A stretch of DNA of 64,000 nt from Symbiodinium natans. Lineage: Eukaryota; Sar; Dinophyceae; Suessiales; Symbiodiniaceae. Positions within the stretch are counted from its first letter, which is position 1; each line of letters begins with the position of its first letter. The position numbers and the translations under genes are program-made. The notes under the pieces are model-generated. The model searched no databases. It was not told the origin of the DNA and saw nothing but the letters and a program-made list of their open reading frames with translations. The DNA lies in contig CAJNDS010000372.1 in NCBI GenBank assembly GCA_905221605.1, positions 83,501-147,500 of the forward strand, in the 5' to 3' direction. Shown piece after piece: positions 1-10,171 of this stretch.

Positions 1-242
1 GTTGTCCGAAGCAGCTTGGGCATTGCTATGCGTTGCTGCAAAATCCTGCATCCGCCTGCCTGCAGAAATGACATGCAAGCCTGTGTCAAGGCAACCGGGC
101 TCCGGGCTATGCAGTTCACCATGGAACCTGGCCAGGATGGTGGCGACAAGGCACCCAGGCTAGCAGTGTGAGGGTTGTGCTGTACTCTGGCACTGACTCC
201 AGTCTCCTGTCTGCTGCATCTTACTACCCAGTGCAGGCCATC

Positions 243-339
243 CTCGTGCTGACTCGAAGAGTGCCAGAGGGCCTTCGACCATGGCATTCACCCCGGAGTT
301 GGCACCGTCCATGTTGGAGCTGACGATGTTCGCACCGGC
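243..339 (-). CDS. candidate internal exon, unrecognised protein
   Basis: On the minus strand a 97-base open segment follows an ACAG|G acceptor and ends at a G|GA site, the same boundary style as the firmly rebuilt genes of this window. It translates to 32 codons beginning AGANIVSSNMDGANSG. I do not recognise the family. The open frame that continues toward the window start (about 1-130) may belong to the same gene, which would then run off the window. The 60-base neighbourhood on either side is non-repetitive. Support is only reading frame plus boundary style, so this is a suggestion. Confidence 0.3.
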
Positions 340-549
340 CTGTCAGCAGGCTGAGCCGTGGGCATAGTCAAGGTGGTCTGCCCAAGAGCCCAACCTAGCC
401 AACACTCGGAGGCTCGGCATCTGAAAACTAAGAAGAAGGAGAGCGAGCATGTTCAAGTTTGACAGTTTGGGGTTGAGGGTTTTGCAGTTGAGGTTTGATC
501 CTGAAAGCCTGAAAAGCTCGAGGCCTCAAGCCCGAGAACCCTTGAACCC

Positions 550-745
550 TCAAACCTGAAACCCTAAACCCTAAGCCGAAAACCCTCCAACCCTGCACCC
601 TAAACCCTACACCCTCTAAAAACCACAAAACCCTACACCCTAAACCCTAATACCCTAAACCCCAAAACCTTCAAAACCCTAAACCGTAAACCCTAAACAA
701 CAAAACCCTCAAAACCCTCAAATCCCAAAACCCCAAAACCCTCAA
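550..745. repeat. telomere-like array, CCCTAAA orientation
   Basis: Degenerate tandem copies of CCCTAAA and variants (CCCTACA, CCCCAAAA, CCCTCAAAA). It is too irregular to be a functional chromosome end. It faces a TTTAGGG array at 855-985, leaving a non-repetitive island at about 750-850 between them. Confidence 0.9.
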
Positions 746-854
746 AACCCGACACCCCAAATCATTTCAGGGTTGCAGGGAAGGCGGCGGCCTCACCAAA
801 CCCCAGCGCGAGGAGGGAGCCCAGCCTCGGTGCTCGGGGTTCGATGGGTTCGGC

Positions 855-985
855 ATGTCAGGGTTTGGGGATTGAGGGTTTAGGGTTTAGGGTTTAGGGT
901 TTTGGGTTTTGGGTTTAGGGTTTAGGGTTTAGGGTTTAGGGTTTAGGGCGTGGGATTTAGGGTTCAGGGTTTAGGATTTAGGGTC
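855..985. repeat. telomere-like array, TTTAGGG orientation
   Basis: Runs of perfect TTTAGGG units (for example 878-900 and 915-947) mixed with variants such as TTTTGGG and TTCAGGG. It pairs as an inverted repeat with the CCCTAAA array at 550-745. Confidence 0.9.
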
Positions 986-1396
986 CAGGGTCTAAGGGTC
1001 TATAGGGGTTTCGGGGAGATTGGCTTATGGAGCGGCACATTTCTGGGGTTGCAAGGTTGGGGATCTAAACCTCAACGGACCGGAGCGTCTGGAAGACCAG
1101 ATCTGTCCAGGCTGATGCTAGCCAGACAGCCCAACCCACAAAGCCCAATATCCCTTGATTAGGGAATATTACTTAATTTATATAGGGGGCCTTAATTGAG
1201 GGGTCTTGGCTTTGGGAACTGGTTGAGAGCTTAGGATCTGGGCCCTTGTCTTCTCACGCAGAGAAGCTGCCACCAGCAGAAGCTGCAACAAGAACCCCCG
1301 AGGCTTGCTTGCTTCGTAGAGAACTCCCCCGGCGGGTTGTGTAAGGCGGCATGAGGTTCCTCATTCCTACTCCATAAACTCGCAAGTCAGCCCGGA

Positions 1397-1447
1397 AATC
1401 CCTAAACCCTAAACCCTAAACCCTAAACCCTAAACCCTAAACCCCAC
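1397..1447. repeat. telomere-like array, perfect CCCTAAA units
   Basis: Six near-perfect CCCTAAA units. On the minus strand this array starts about 15 bases inside the intron that begins at the donor of the exon 1463-1530. Confidence 0.95.
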
Positions 1448-1462
1448 GGCTTGCCCCTAAAC

Positions 1463-1530
1463 CTGAGCCGGGCAGCTTGATGATCGTCTTCTCGAGGATG
1501 ACGGTCTCCATCGGCTCTTGGGCTTCCGTC
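1463..1530 (-). CDS. candidate internal exon whose donor opens a telomere-like intron
   Basis: A 68-base minus-strand exon: acceptor GCCAG|G at 1531/1530, 22 full codons (TEAQEPMETVILEKTIIKLP then GS), and donor TCAG|GTTTAGGGG at 1463/1462. The amino-acid composition (charged and hydrophobic residues alternating, no low complexity) is protein-like. The downstream intron starts directly in TTTAGGG sequence and the upstream side carries the opposite orientation (1565-1740). The family is not recognised. It lies about 950 bases downstream of the end of the AGE-family gene, so it probably belongs to the next gene on the minus strand. Confidence 0.5.
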
Positions 1531-1564
1531 CTGGCGCTAGAGGGTGCCAATTTCGGGGGGTTTT

Positions 1565-1740
1565 TTTGAGGGTTTGGGGTTTAGAGCTTGGTGCTTAAGG
1601 TTTAGGGTGTCGGGGGTTTGAGGGTTTTGGGGTTTAGGGTTCAGGGCTTAGTTTGGGAAATCATTGAAGGGGGCAGACCAGACCATTTTGGCTTTTGGGG
1701 GTTTAGCGCTTAGGGCTCGGGTTTAGGGCTCGGGCTTCGG
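1565..1740. repeat. telomere-like array, degenerate TTTAGGG
   Basis: Degenerate GGGTTTAGGG units with TTTGGGG and TTCAGGG variants. On the minus strand it lies upstream of the acceptor of the exon at 1463-1530, so the sense strand reads CCCTAAA before that exon. Confidence 0.8.
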
Positions 1741-2186
1741 GGACGAAGATGGGCTAGCATGGACGCCGGCCATGCGTAAATTGCACAACAAGAGCATCGA
1801 AGGCTCTAGTCAGGTAAAGGTTCCTTTCCACCATTGATAAAGCTTGCGAATGCGTGTTCGAAACTTGGGGATGTTTGCCAAGGCCAACAAAAACGGGCAC
1901 TCAGATTTCTGGCCGGAGGATTTACGGATTCACACAATTTAAATTTCAGGCGGAGCGGGTCTGGGATCGGCTTGCTCACTCGTTGAACCCAAGCACCAAG
2001 TTAGCACCATCCTTCCCGTCCGTTTGCTGCACGTGCCCATCTTTTTGTCAGCTTCTCCGTGCAAATCACGAGCATGCTGCCTAGCTACCGGAACCGATTG
2101 CTGCGGGCCCCTTCCACCCAAACCGTTCCCTGGTTGCAGGTATTACAGCAGATTGCCCCGGAGCACTCTTGCAAGTTGCCGCATAT

Positions 2187-2283
2187 GGGGGTTTACGAAA
2201 CAAGGGTCCTCGAGTATAGACCCCCCTATTCCGATCCCTTCTCATAAGGAGCCCAATAAGGTACCCCTAGTGCCGGAAACCCC
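2187..2283. mobile_element. miniature inverted-repeat element, family B, copy 1
   Basis: About 97 bases with terminal inverted repeats. The left end is GGGGGTTTACGAAACAAGGG and the right end, read on the other strand, is GGGGTTTCCGGCACTAGGGG. Copies at 18368-18472, 31308-31410 and 57817-57886 share the ends and internal blocks such as AATAAGGTACCCC and AGGATTCCCTTAAAATAGGG. No ORF, so non-autonomous. A CCCTAAA array abuts its right end directly. Confidence 0.75.
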
Positions 2284-2500
2284 TAAACCCTAAACCCTAA
2301 ACCCTAAATCCCCATACGTCAAGATGGGCTCACTTGAAGGGCCGCAGGGCTTCCACGCCTTCCGGAGGCCACAGAAAAGCAGGACACGGTTTGGTTTAGG
2401 GATTAAGGTTTAGGGTTTAGGGTCTAGGGTCTAGGGTCTAGGGTTTTCGGGTTTACGGTTTAGGGTTTACGGTTTAGGGTTTAGGGTTTAGGGTTTAGCG
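2281..2500. repeat. facing telomere-like arrays (CCCTAAA 2281-2311, TTTAGGG 2393-2500)
   Basis: Two arrays in opposite orientation flank an 80-base island (2312-2392) that is open on both strands and could be an exon. The right array overlaps the last codons and the stop codon of the AGE-family gene, whose TAA at 2488-2490 (minus strand) is provided by a CCCTAAA unit. Confidence 0.85.
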
Positions 2501-5249
2501 TCTCGGGCTGTGCAGGGCAAGCCGCACGAGACAAGCGTGTGGTAGTCACACTTCCCACCAGCGATCGCCTCCGCCAGCAAGACCCTCTCTCTGGTCACGA
2601 GACTCTGAACTTGGTCACACATGGCCTTCTCGTCGTTCGTCCGCTCGTTGCTGCGGGACATCTTGAAGCACAGCCAACCTCAACAAGAGAATGCACGCTG
2701 GACCATCGAGAAGACAAGCTTATTAATGTAGAGCCTACCGAGCCTCTCGACACCCCAAAACAGATACCAGAGCAGCGGTGCGGCCGCCGTGCTCATGATC
2801 CACCCAGTGCTTCCAGCAGTACTGCCAAAGGCAGACGTACTTCTCGATGTACTTCGGGTCCTTTGTGGCCTTGAAGGTTTGCACTCCACGCAACGAACTG
2901 CCGAAACCAACACAAATCTTGCCTCAAACTGGCCAGGGCACTTCGTAAAGCAAGGAAGCCGTGGCGATGGACTCACCCTGCACCTTGGTTTGCTGCGGTT
3001 TCGGGTACGCTCCCTGTCGCTCCCTGTCACTCCTTGGCACTATGTGCACGATTCGAAGTGGAGCCCGAGCTGTGCACCCAGAAGTACTTCTCGCTATCAC
3101 ACCATTTCCTGGGAGGGACTAACAAGGATCACAAGTACCTGAGGACCTAGACAGGTTCTCCAGCCTGTTGCCAGCCGTGAACCGACTCAGAAGGGCTGAG
3201 AGCACGCAGTCCTGTCCGGGCCAAAGCCATACACGAGGCCACCGTGGCACTCGTCCCATGACAGCTCCCAGGCCCCGTCGAAGAGCTCCTGGCTTTGGTA
3301 TGTTTAAGTGGGTAGCCCCGTTTCAGAACTGCCACACAAAGCCAGCACTATGAAAAGCCCAACTGTCCACTCCCTAGACATACGGCATCCATTAAGAGTG
3401 CTGATTCGAAGCCCAGCCTTCGCACGGTTGACCATCCAGAACTTGGGTCTGTGGCGGTAGATATTCAGAAGGTTCTTTGCCCACTCAATCCTTGCAGGAT
3501 GCAGCTATCTCTCATTTCTCCCGCATACACTCCTACAGTGCTGCCTTTTAAGCAACAGCTGTTGTCATGCGCCGCACCCTAAACCAGCCAACTCAGACCG
3601 CAAAACTTGGATTCACCCAAAACCTCTCACAGGCGCTGATGCCCAGGCTGGAAGCCCCAAGGTCTGTAGATATTGGTCGGGTCGTTCTTGTTGTACTCCT
3701 GGGTGCTCGGGGCATCACTCGCAAAAAGCGCAAGATGCTGAGGGATCCAAGAAGCCCAGTCGATCTCAAAATTCACATCGTAGTGCTCCCAGACAAAGCC
3801 TCCGCCTCTGATACGAATGCAATCCAGAGCAACCCGCAAGCAACCCGCACCTCTCCCCGCAGGATCGACAAGGCCCTGAGAGGGCACCCAGTGCACGACG
3901 ATTGGCAGCCCCCCGCCTTTCGCAGCGAGCTTCCTCGGAACCCGTGAGCTTCGGAGTTTCGCAGCACTCGGCACTCCCCCCCCCCCCCCCCCCCCCCCCC
4001 AAAAAAAAGCTCAACCCTTGCTTTCCTGAATCCCTGAAACCTGTCTGAAACCAATCTGAAACCAAAAGCCCTTCAAACCCCAAACTTCCTCAACCTTGGA
4101 TGCCTCGGCTCCTACTCGACTCGATTCGATGGCTCCCGTTTTGGCTCTCCTTTTGTCCGAGATGCGCCGCGAAGGTCTCGGCAAGCACTTCGGCGCGGTC
4201 AAGATAGCCTTGGGGCTGAAGGGCTTCCCGGGCTTAGGGGGTTCTAAGGTGGAGGGGCTTCAAAGGCTTAGGAGTTCCCGGGCTTAGGGGTTGCAAGGTG
4301 AAGGGCTTCGAGGCTTGAGGCTTAGGAGGACTTAAAAGCTTAAGGCTTTGAGTGTCTCCTGGGGCTTCGGGGGGACGTCACATGGGCGAGGCGCGCGTCT
4401 CCTTCGTTGCTTCGTAGGCAGCAATGAGCGCCTGGCAGGTCGGTCAGAGGCCACCTAGCTTGGAAGGGTGGAACGAGGATGACTAAGAGAACTTTTTCAT
4501 AAGTTATAAGTTGAACATGCAGTGCAACAACAATGAATGTTTATGTAAAGCAGCATACGTTTCTTGAGCGTATTGCACTTGCCGCCGGTCATTTTTTTAA
4601 TTGCGTTTTGGACACAACTGGCGTCTTGCGAAATTTAACAGATTTCATCTATTGGAATGAAGTAAGCTCAGCAACAATACTCTTAATCAGATACCAAGAT
4701 TTCGGTGGACATTAGAAGGAGCCGACTAGTAGTTCAGCAAATCAGAGTATTTGGTTCTTCTTGGCTTTTCCAATGCTTCTGCAAACCAGCCTTCAACCAA
4801 ACATGGTACAGACCAGTATTTGTGTAGAGCTCTGCTTGCAAACGTGCCGAAACACCCTAAACCCTAAACCCTGAATGGCAAACACGGTCTTTCTGAGGAC
4901 AGCACCTGAAGCATTCAGAAATATAGGTCAGGTGGGGGCGGGGGCGGGGGCGGGAGTGCCATGTTTATCTGTGTATTTACCTATTTGTTTATTTACATGC
5001 GTAGATATATATATATATACACATATACGACTAGTATCATGGGCTCCGAATTACAAGCCCCTGATTGTGATGGTTATTTGGCACAACCATTAGCTGCTTT
5101 TTTTTTTAGTCCTTTCTAATAGTCCGGGCCGTTCAAGGTTAAAGTTTGAACTTGAGGGAATGAAAATCGGACTAGTAATGTGGCCCGTGGCACACCTCGC
5201 GACAGGGACGGGTAGATCTTGGGGGGGGGGGGGGGGCGAGCATATGCGC

Positions 5250-5295
<46 letters not shown>

Positions 5296-6357
5296 TATAT
5301 ATAATTATATTGTGTATACTTAGACTTAGGATTTCCCCCCTAAAAAAAGACACGTGTCAAGGCGCCTCACACATGTGCATGTTGGAGTTCTGGCCCCGGT
5401 AGCTATTGTCGACGACGCCTCCCCGAGTCTCCCGTTCGAAACTCCCAAAAGGATCCCAGAAGCAGGCTTGCGCAGACACAAAACGCAGCATCTCGTGTGA
5501 GGTGGCGGGGGGCGAGCCGAGATCTCCACCCGCGCCTTCTGCGCTGATGGTGTCGAGGTACGCGCCCCTCAGCATGAGGGCCGGCCATGAACCCCACGCA
5601 ACCCTACGCCTGGGCTGCACCTGGGCCTATCTGGAGTGTCACCGTACACCCTGGCAAGGCACTTGTCAGGCAGCCAAAATTTGCGCTCCAGCAGGTCGAA
5701 CACTCGACCCACATCCGCATTGTCCTTGGCCACCTGGAATCGGCGTACGCTGCGCCGGGCTGTGCCGCAGCTCGCAGAATACATGTTTTTCAACCAGGGA
5801 GCCCCTGCTGCACGAGCTGCAGCATGAGCCGCCAAGATGAAAGCGTAACCATAAGCCTGCTCCACCATGTCCTGCAAGTTGGCACCAACTCACTGCACAC
5901 ACGTTCAAAGGCTGTTTTGTTCCCTTCCCTACTTTCAAATCCTCAGGCTTGTGGTTCCGCACCGTGAAGGCGTAGCTCTGCTTTGCTGGGATGTAGTGCA
6001 CCTTCTCTATGTACCTTTGCAACAGTTTTGCAGCCATTTACTTCGCCACACGATGCTCCACAAACAGATAAGGCCTGCTCGGCAGAAGCGCAGCAAGCCA
6101 CTCAAAACCACACGGACGTGTGCCACGCTTATCTGCCACATGATGCATGAAGCCTGTCAGCTCCAACAACACCATCAGCACCAGCTCGGCCTCGACGCCC
6201 TCGGGCTCGTTCTCAGCTCCCCCTCGCCCTTGCCCTCCCCCTCCTCCGCCCCCTCGCCCTCGCCCTTGCCCCTCGCCCTCGCCCTCGCCCTCGCCCCCGC
6301 CCCTGCCCTCGCCCTCGCCGTCCCATCATCATCATCATCATCATATTATTATTATTC

Positions 6358-6388
<31 letters not shown>

Positions 6389-6578
6389 CATTATTATTAC
6401 TATTATCATGACTATTATTACTATTCTATTTTTATTCGTATTAGTATTATTATGATTATTTACCATTATTTCATGTTTATTATTATTTTCTTCTTATTCA
6501 TCTTCATCTTCGTCTTCATCTGCATCTTCATCATCATCATCATCATCGTCGTCATCATCATCATCATCGTCATCATCG

Positions 6579-6615
<37 letters not shown>

Positions 6616-7512
6616 CATCATCATGAATCATGATCATCGTCACCGGATGGCTGCCACCACTCCTACACGAAACTGTTTTGCAGCCAGTCTGCTCCAGCCC
6701 GTGGCGCCCGATCTCCACCAGCTTCGGATCTTGCAGCAGCTTGCCGGCAAGCATGAAGTTGATGACCTGGGCGTTCCACTGGCGGCTCAGCTCTCACACA
6801 TAGGCTCCTGAATCCATCGGTGAGCGCAGAGTCACCGGAGCCCTACTACACCCTCGAGGCACCCACCATCCGCGAGCTCGACACGATCTGCCGGAACTCT
6901 GGGTTAAACTTCCTCCGGTCGCACATGGGTTGGCGTTTTTGGTGGCAGGTCATTTGGAGAACTGGGTGCAACTGTATGAGATTTAGCCCCCTTTTGTAGG
7001 GCCCTCGTCGTCTTGGGTCCGGGGGAGGGCTGCCTCCCATCAATGTAGAAGCTCTGGAAGAAGCCGCCGCTGGGGTCCAACGCCCTGAGGACTTGCTGGG
7101 GAAACGGTGCCAGGGCGCCACAAGCCCAAACAGCAAAACCGCACGACACCCCTCAATCCCAAAGCCGCCAAAGGCCTCTCAGCCGGAGCCTCAAAATTTG
7201 GAAAAGCCTCAAGCTACCGAGCCTTGGCTGGTAGAAGCCAATGATGTCGCGGATATGCTTCGTCAAAAACTCCTAATCTTTCTGGGCTTCGGGCTTAGGG
7301 AGGTTGGCAATGTGAAGTTCGGGGTTTTGGGCGTTAGGCTTCAGGGCGGTCACATCCTGCAATCACTTCCCGAGCGCATGGCACGTTAACAGATCCTTTC
7401 TGAGAGCTTTGAGGCGACTTTGCCACCCTAAACCCCAAACCCTAAACCCTAACTCCTTGCTGAAGAAGTTGTCCGGGTTGTTCCGAGGCTTCTTCTTTGC
7501 TGGCTCCGCCAT
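2488..7512 (-). CDS. N-acylglucosamine 2-epimerase (AGE) family protein, 21 exons
   Basis: Rebuilt exons (minus strand): 7512-7456, 7272-7223, 7084-7034, 6912-6867, 6766-6693, 6014-5942, 5871-5803, 5733-5621, 5567-5536, 5418-5366, 4431-4395, 4208-4146, 3805-3756, 3698-3643, 3490-3418, 3288-3212, 3108-3078, 2983-2942, 2869-2785, 2678-2626, 2568-2488. Phases join without a break into about 421 aa, the usual length for AGE/YihS sugar epimerase-isomerases, which are (alpha/alpha)6 barrels acting on amino sugars or mannose. Family landmarks appear in order: GGFFQSFYIDG, RQIVSSSRM, RHGLE, QAYGYAF, YRGQNSNMHMCEA, AAYEAT, WEHYD (about residue 246), YRPWGFQPG, GLVYGFGPD, EKYFWV, WVDHEHGG and DEK...KCDYHT (about 404). 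The histidines of WEHY and DYHT match, from memory, the two catalytic histidines. Start: the ATG of MAEPAKKK at 7512. Introns: 13 GC, 4 GT, 3 GA donors; every acceptor is AG|G. Three introns keep the frame open and mimic coding. The C-terminal end after DYHT is least certain. Likely cytosolic, since no signal peptide is seen. Confidence 0.87.
3976..4002. repeat. poly-C run in an intron of the AGE-family gene
   Basis: An unbroken C run followed by eight A's, within the intron between exons 4208-4146 and 3805-3756. Confidence 0.95.
4432..5365 (-). other. largest intron of the AGE-family gene
   Basis: 934-base intron with a GC donor (GAG|GC at 5366/5365) and AG|G acceptor at 4432/4431. It holds a G-run (5221-5236), a TA-rich microsatellite (5238-5312), two and a half CCCTAAA units (4854-4872), a short GGGGGC repeat near 4935-4953 and an AT-rich stretch (4480-4720). 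No convincing gene inside. Confidence 0.7.
5238..5312. repeat. (TA)n microsatellite
   Basis: Almost pure TA dinucleotides with a few breaks, next to a 16-base G-run. Intronic in the AGE-family gene. Confidence 0.95.
6225..6640. repeat. compound microsatellite: CCCTCG, then ATT/ATC triplets
   Basis: CCCTCGCCCTCG-type hexamers (about 6225-6322) are followed by TTATTATTA and then ATCATCATC triplets. The array fills most of the intron between AGE exons 6766-6693 and 6014-5942. The long poly-Asp, poly-Ile and poly-Tyr reading frames here are artefacts of the repeat. Confidence 0.95.
7428..7457. repeat. telomere-like array at the first donor of the AGE-family gene
   Basis: On the minus strand the first intron begins AAG|GAGTTAGGGTTTAGGG immediately after exon 1. 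Its 3' end reads CCCTAAGCCCGAAGCCCAG shortly before the next exon, so the intron carries telomere-like sequence in opposite orientation at its two ends. Confidence 0.85.
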
Positions 7513-7881
7513 TGCCACGGGCTGTTTAAGCCACTAAATCAATTCGTTTAGGCCTTGCTAAACCCCAACCAAGACTTGATGGAAGCGCTTTGTGGGCAAG
7601 CACAGATCATGAAGAAGTCTAACAGGTAGGCGGGTCTTCCACCTTCATGAGAAAACGTCTGGCTTCTGCTGCTCACATCTCAGCCAACGCTGCAGACCAG
7701 GTCGCGTGCCTATGACGAACAACCCCCCCAGCGGAGGAGCTTAGGAGCTCTCCAAGCCCTCGAAGGGACAAGAACTCCCTGTTTGTTTTCGGGGGGTCCA
7801 ATATATACCCTTAATTCAGGAATGGATCTTAACTTTGCGGTATTGGGCTCTGCGGATCCCCAAAAGCCCTCAAGCCCCAAA

Positions 7882-7998
7882 ACTTGGGATGCTCCCCCGT
7901 GCACTAGCAATCCTTAAAAAAAGGGCTTCTAGTAATTACCCCCAACTATTTTAAGGGCTGTTAGGAGAAAGGGAGGGGGGGGGAAACATGCCAACCCC
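7882..7998. mobile_element. miniature inverted-repeat element, family A, copy 1
   Basis: The left arm begins CTTGGGATGCTCCCCCGTGC and runs to AATCCTTAA. The right arm, read on the other strand, begins GTTGGCATGTTTCCCCCC and runs to AACAGCCCTTAA. Related to elements at 16828-16931 and 11573-11616. No coding capacity. Confidence 0.65.
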
Positions 7999-8030
7999 AA
8001 ACACCCTCTAAGTGACCCCCTGCCAGGGGC

Positions 8031-8464
8031 CTGCACAGCGCCCCGGGATCTTTCAGCTGCTTCCAGCGCGACTTGCTCTGCTCGGCCTTCTTCCGCCTTT
8101 CCCTCTCCTGTGCAGGAGGTGCAGGAGGCTCCGTTGGCCTTGACACGCCCTCTGTTAAAGAAGATTTGTCCCAAAAAATAGATATATCTGTGCTTTCTCT
8201 ATTCAGATACTCAGCTCCAAGTTCAGGGCTTTAAGGGTTTTGAGGGCTTTATGGGCGCTTTCAAGGTTCTAAGCGTGCTAAGGGTGCTAAGGGTGCTAAG
8301 GGTGCCAAGGGTGCTAAGGGTGCTAAGGGCTTTAAGGGCTTTAAGGGCTGTAAGGGCTTTAAGGGCTTTAAGGGCTTTAAAATCTCAAACCGGCGGAGCC
8401 GTGCCTCCCGCTGGAACTCGTCATCCGCCAGCTTCGTGGCGGCAAGTGGATTTGATCGGATGGC
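8031..8464 (-). CDS. two candidate exons of an unrecognised charged protein
   Basis: Exon 1 starts at 8464 after GTGCAG|G and encodes AIRSNPLAATKLADDEFQRE and following residues, ending near 8398 at a GA donor. Exon 2 is 8138-8031, opens AAG|G, is rich in Lys/Arg/Glu (PPAQERERRKKAEQSKSRWK) and ends AG|GC. The splice phases of the two agree: a 2-base end meets a 1-base start, and 108 bases make 35 codons. The intron between them holds a 9-base repeat. Probably nuclear or nucleolar by composition, but I cannot name it. The exon at 9162-9015 may be its upstream part. Confidence 0.45.
8260..8385. repeat. 9-base tandem repeat, GGGTGCTAA / GGGCTTTAA
   Basis: About 13 units: first GTGCTAAGG type, then CTTTAAGGG type. 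The second type resembles an expanded telomere motif. It lies in the intron between the two candidate exons of 8031-8464. Confidence 0.9.
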
Positions 8465-8983
8465 CTGCACATGACAGAATTTAGGGTTTGGGATCATGGC
8501 ACGTCGATGTCAGATTTCAGTGCGTGGGTGCGTTAGTGTAGGAGTGAGTGAGTGAGTGAGCGAGTGAGTGAGAACGGGTCCCTCTCGCCTTCTCGGCCCC
8601 TCCGCGTACGTCATCGGGGCCCCGGTACAAAATTCAACACTCCGGGCCCCTCAATCCGAGCAGGGTACTGCAGAGAAGTGTGTTCGGCTTCGGTTGGCAT
8701 GGTCGCTGGCAGTCTAACAAACACGCATGCACGCACGGCACCGGCAGCAGGACTGAGGGCAAATGAAATTTGGGTTGGTGCTCTTGCGGCTGCGCAAACT
8801 CAATCAGTGTCCCCTTGGCACGGTGGGGAAATATGCCTGAAGCTGAAGGCATCACCCCTCGACCGGAAAGGGGTGCACTTTGTGGTGCAGAGAGCCTTGC
8901 TCACCAACGCTTGGTCTACAATCCCTGGTCGCCACTGGTCGTTTCTTGCTTCACAGCTTGGCGGTGCTTAGAACATGCGCGCG

Positions 8984-9014
<31 letters not shown>
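8984..9014. repeat. (CA)n microsatellite at a splice donor
   Basis: About 14 CA units. On the minus strand it reads (GT)n immediately after the candidate exon 9162-9015, so the microsatellite itself supplies the GT donor. Confidence 0.9.
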
Positions 9015-9018
<4 letters not shown>

Positions 9019-9162
9019 GCTCAACTGAGGGTTCTTGGCCACCCCTCTCATGAAGCGAACCCGGCCAAGCTTGTCTTTCTGGACACCTGCCTCGACCTTC
9101 CGCATCATCTTCTCCACCGGCGCCAGAACAAGGGCCTCAACCCCACGCAGCTCCAGAGTCTG
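9015..9162 (-). CDS. candidate internal exon, unrecognised
   Basis: Open minus-strand segment after acceptor CTCTCAG|A. It encodes TLELRGVEALVLAPVEKMMR and then a Lys/Arg-rich part (KVEAGVQKDKLGRVRFMRGV). The donor is either in the (GT)n run after CTAG at 9014 or at GGG|GTGGCC inside the segment; the second would join in phase to the exon beginning at 8464. The upstream intron ends in CAAACCCTGAAAAG, a decayed CCCTAAA. Family unknown. Confidence 0.4.
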
Positions 9163-9742
9163 AGAGAGCTTTTCAGGGTTTGACAATGCATAAACACCAC
9201 AGACGACTAAGGATAGTAGCAAGTAACAAGAACAAAAATAAAACAAAATAGTGCAGCGTTTCAAAGTTTAAAGGCGTGTGTGACGGGCAAGCTGGAGCTC
9301 CACTGCTCCACAAGCTGGAACTCCCGAAATGGTGTGGGAATACCTGAATACCCCCACAACCCCCACCCCCGCACCCGCTAGACCAGGACGTTTGGCGACG
9401 AGGGTGAGTATTCAGGATTGGCTTGTCTTCCAACAAGCCCGAGAGCTCCGAAACTCGCGGAGGTTGTCGACTTCCGAACCCACTGCCATGTGCGAGTCGG
9501 CTGTTCAAGGCAAAAGAGAGGGCTCATTGGCCTCCTGCATCAAGACGCGATTCGGAGTGGGTTTCCGTTCACTCCGAAGTCCCGAATCCTGCACCCTTAA
9601 GACCTGAGTCGTCCCCAATCCAACACGACCAAAACCCTAAGCCCTCACATCTCCAGCTCGGGCCGCGACGTTTGCTGTACTAGTAAACATGATGGAGGCA
9701 ATGCACAAGATGACGCAAATAAAGACCTTTGCGGGCGGGGTT

Positions 9743-10069
9743 TCATGAATACTTGAGTGCGTCCCTTGCCCATTTTGCTGCAGCCTCAGAACCATCTCGA
9801 AAGGAACACGGAAGTTCTGAGTTGAGTAAGATTGCGACAGTTGTCACAATGCTGAAGGCAGCCTGGCAACTTAGATACGCACAGGGAACACAGCCGATGG
9901 ACAGTGCTTGAGACACACAGCAGGTTGGCACGAGCTCCCGCGCCTCTGCTTGCACAAACGGCCGCAAATCGTAATAGAAGACGAAAAACCAAGATTGGGT
10001 ATACCTGCAGACCATCGGCCAGCAAAAACTGAAGACTGCGAGGCCTTCGCGGTTGTCTGAGAGGAGCAC
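9743..10069 (-). CDS. candidate 3'-terminal coding region, unrecognised
   Basis: A 108-codon minus-strand frame ending in TGA. It contains hydrophobic stretches (GLAVFSFCWPMVCR and CQAAFSIVTTVAILL) and ends SEAAAKWARDALKYS. Part may be intronic, because an AG|GTATACC donor lies after MVCR. It follows the well-bounded exon 10307-10172 on the same strand. A membrane-associated C-terminus is possible. No family recognised. Confidence 0.3.
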   Translation of the reverse strand: MLLSDNREGLAVFSFCWPMVCRYTQSWFFVFYYDLRPFVQAEARELVPTCCVSQALSIGCVPCAYLSCQAAFSIVTTVAILLNSELPCSFRDGSEAAAKWARDALKYS

Positions 10070-10122
10070 GCGCTGGCAGGCATCAGTCTCGGAACGACCC
10101 GTTCGACCTCCAGGCTTGCCAT

Positions 10123-10171
10123 CCTACACCCTAAACCCTAAACCCTGAACCCTAAACCCTAAACCCTAAAC
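10123..10171. repeat. telomere-like array starting at a splice donor
   Basis: Six CCCTAAA/CCCTGAA units on the plus strand, which is TTTAGGG on the coding minus strand, beginning exactly where exon 10307-10172 ends. Confidence 0.9.

Noticed and set aside
550-985. Chromosome end (true telomere)
   Set aside because: Arrays are short, degenerate, in both orientations and repeated all through the window next to exons, so they are interstitial.
3699-3755. Nineteen extra residues inside the AGE-like protein (ASWIPQHLALF...)
   Set aside because: They interrupt the conserved FEIDW-EYNKNDP stretch and are bounded by a GC donor and CAG|G, so I read them as a 57-base in-frame intron.
6147-6811. Long frames rich in Ile/Tyr, His or Asp
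   Set aside because: They are translations of ATC/ATT triplet repeats lying in an intron of the AGE-family gene.
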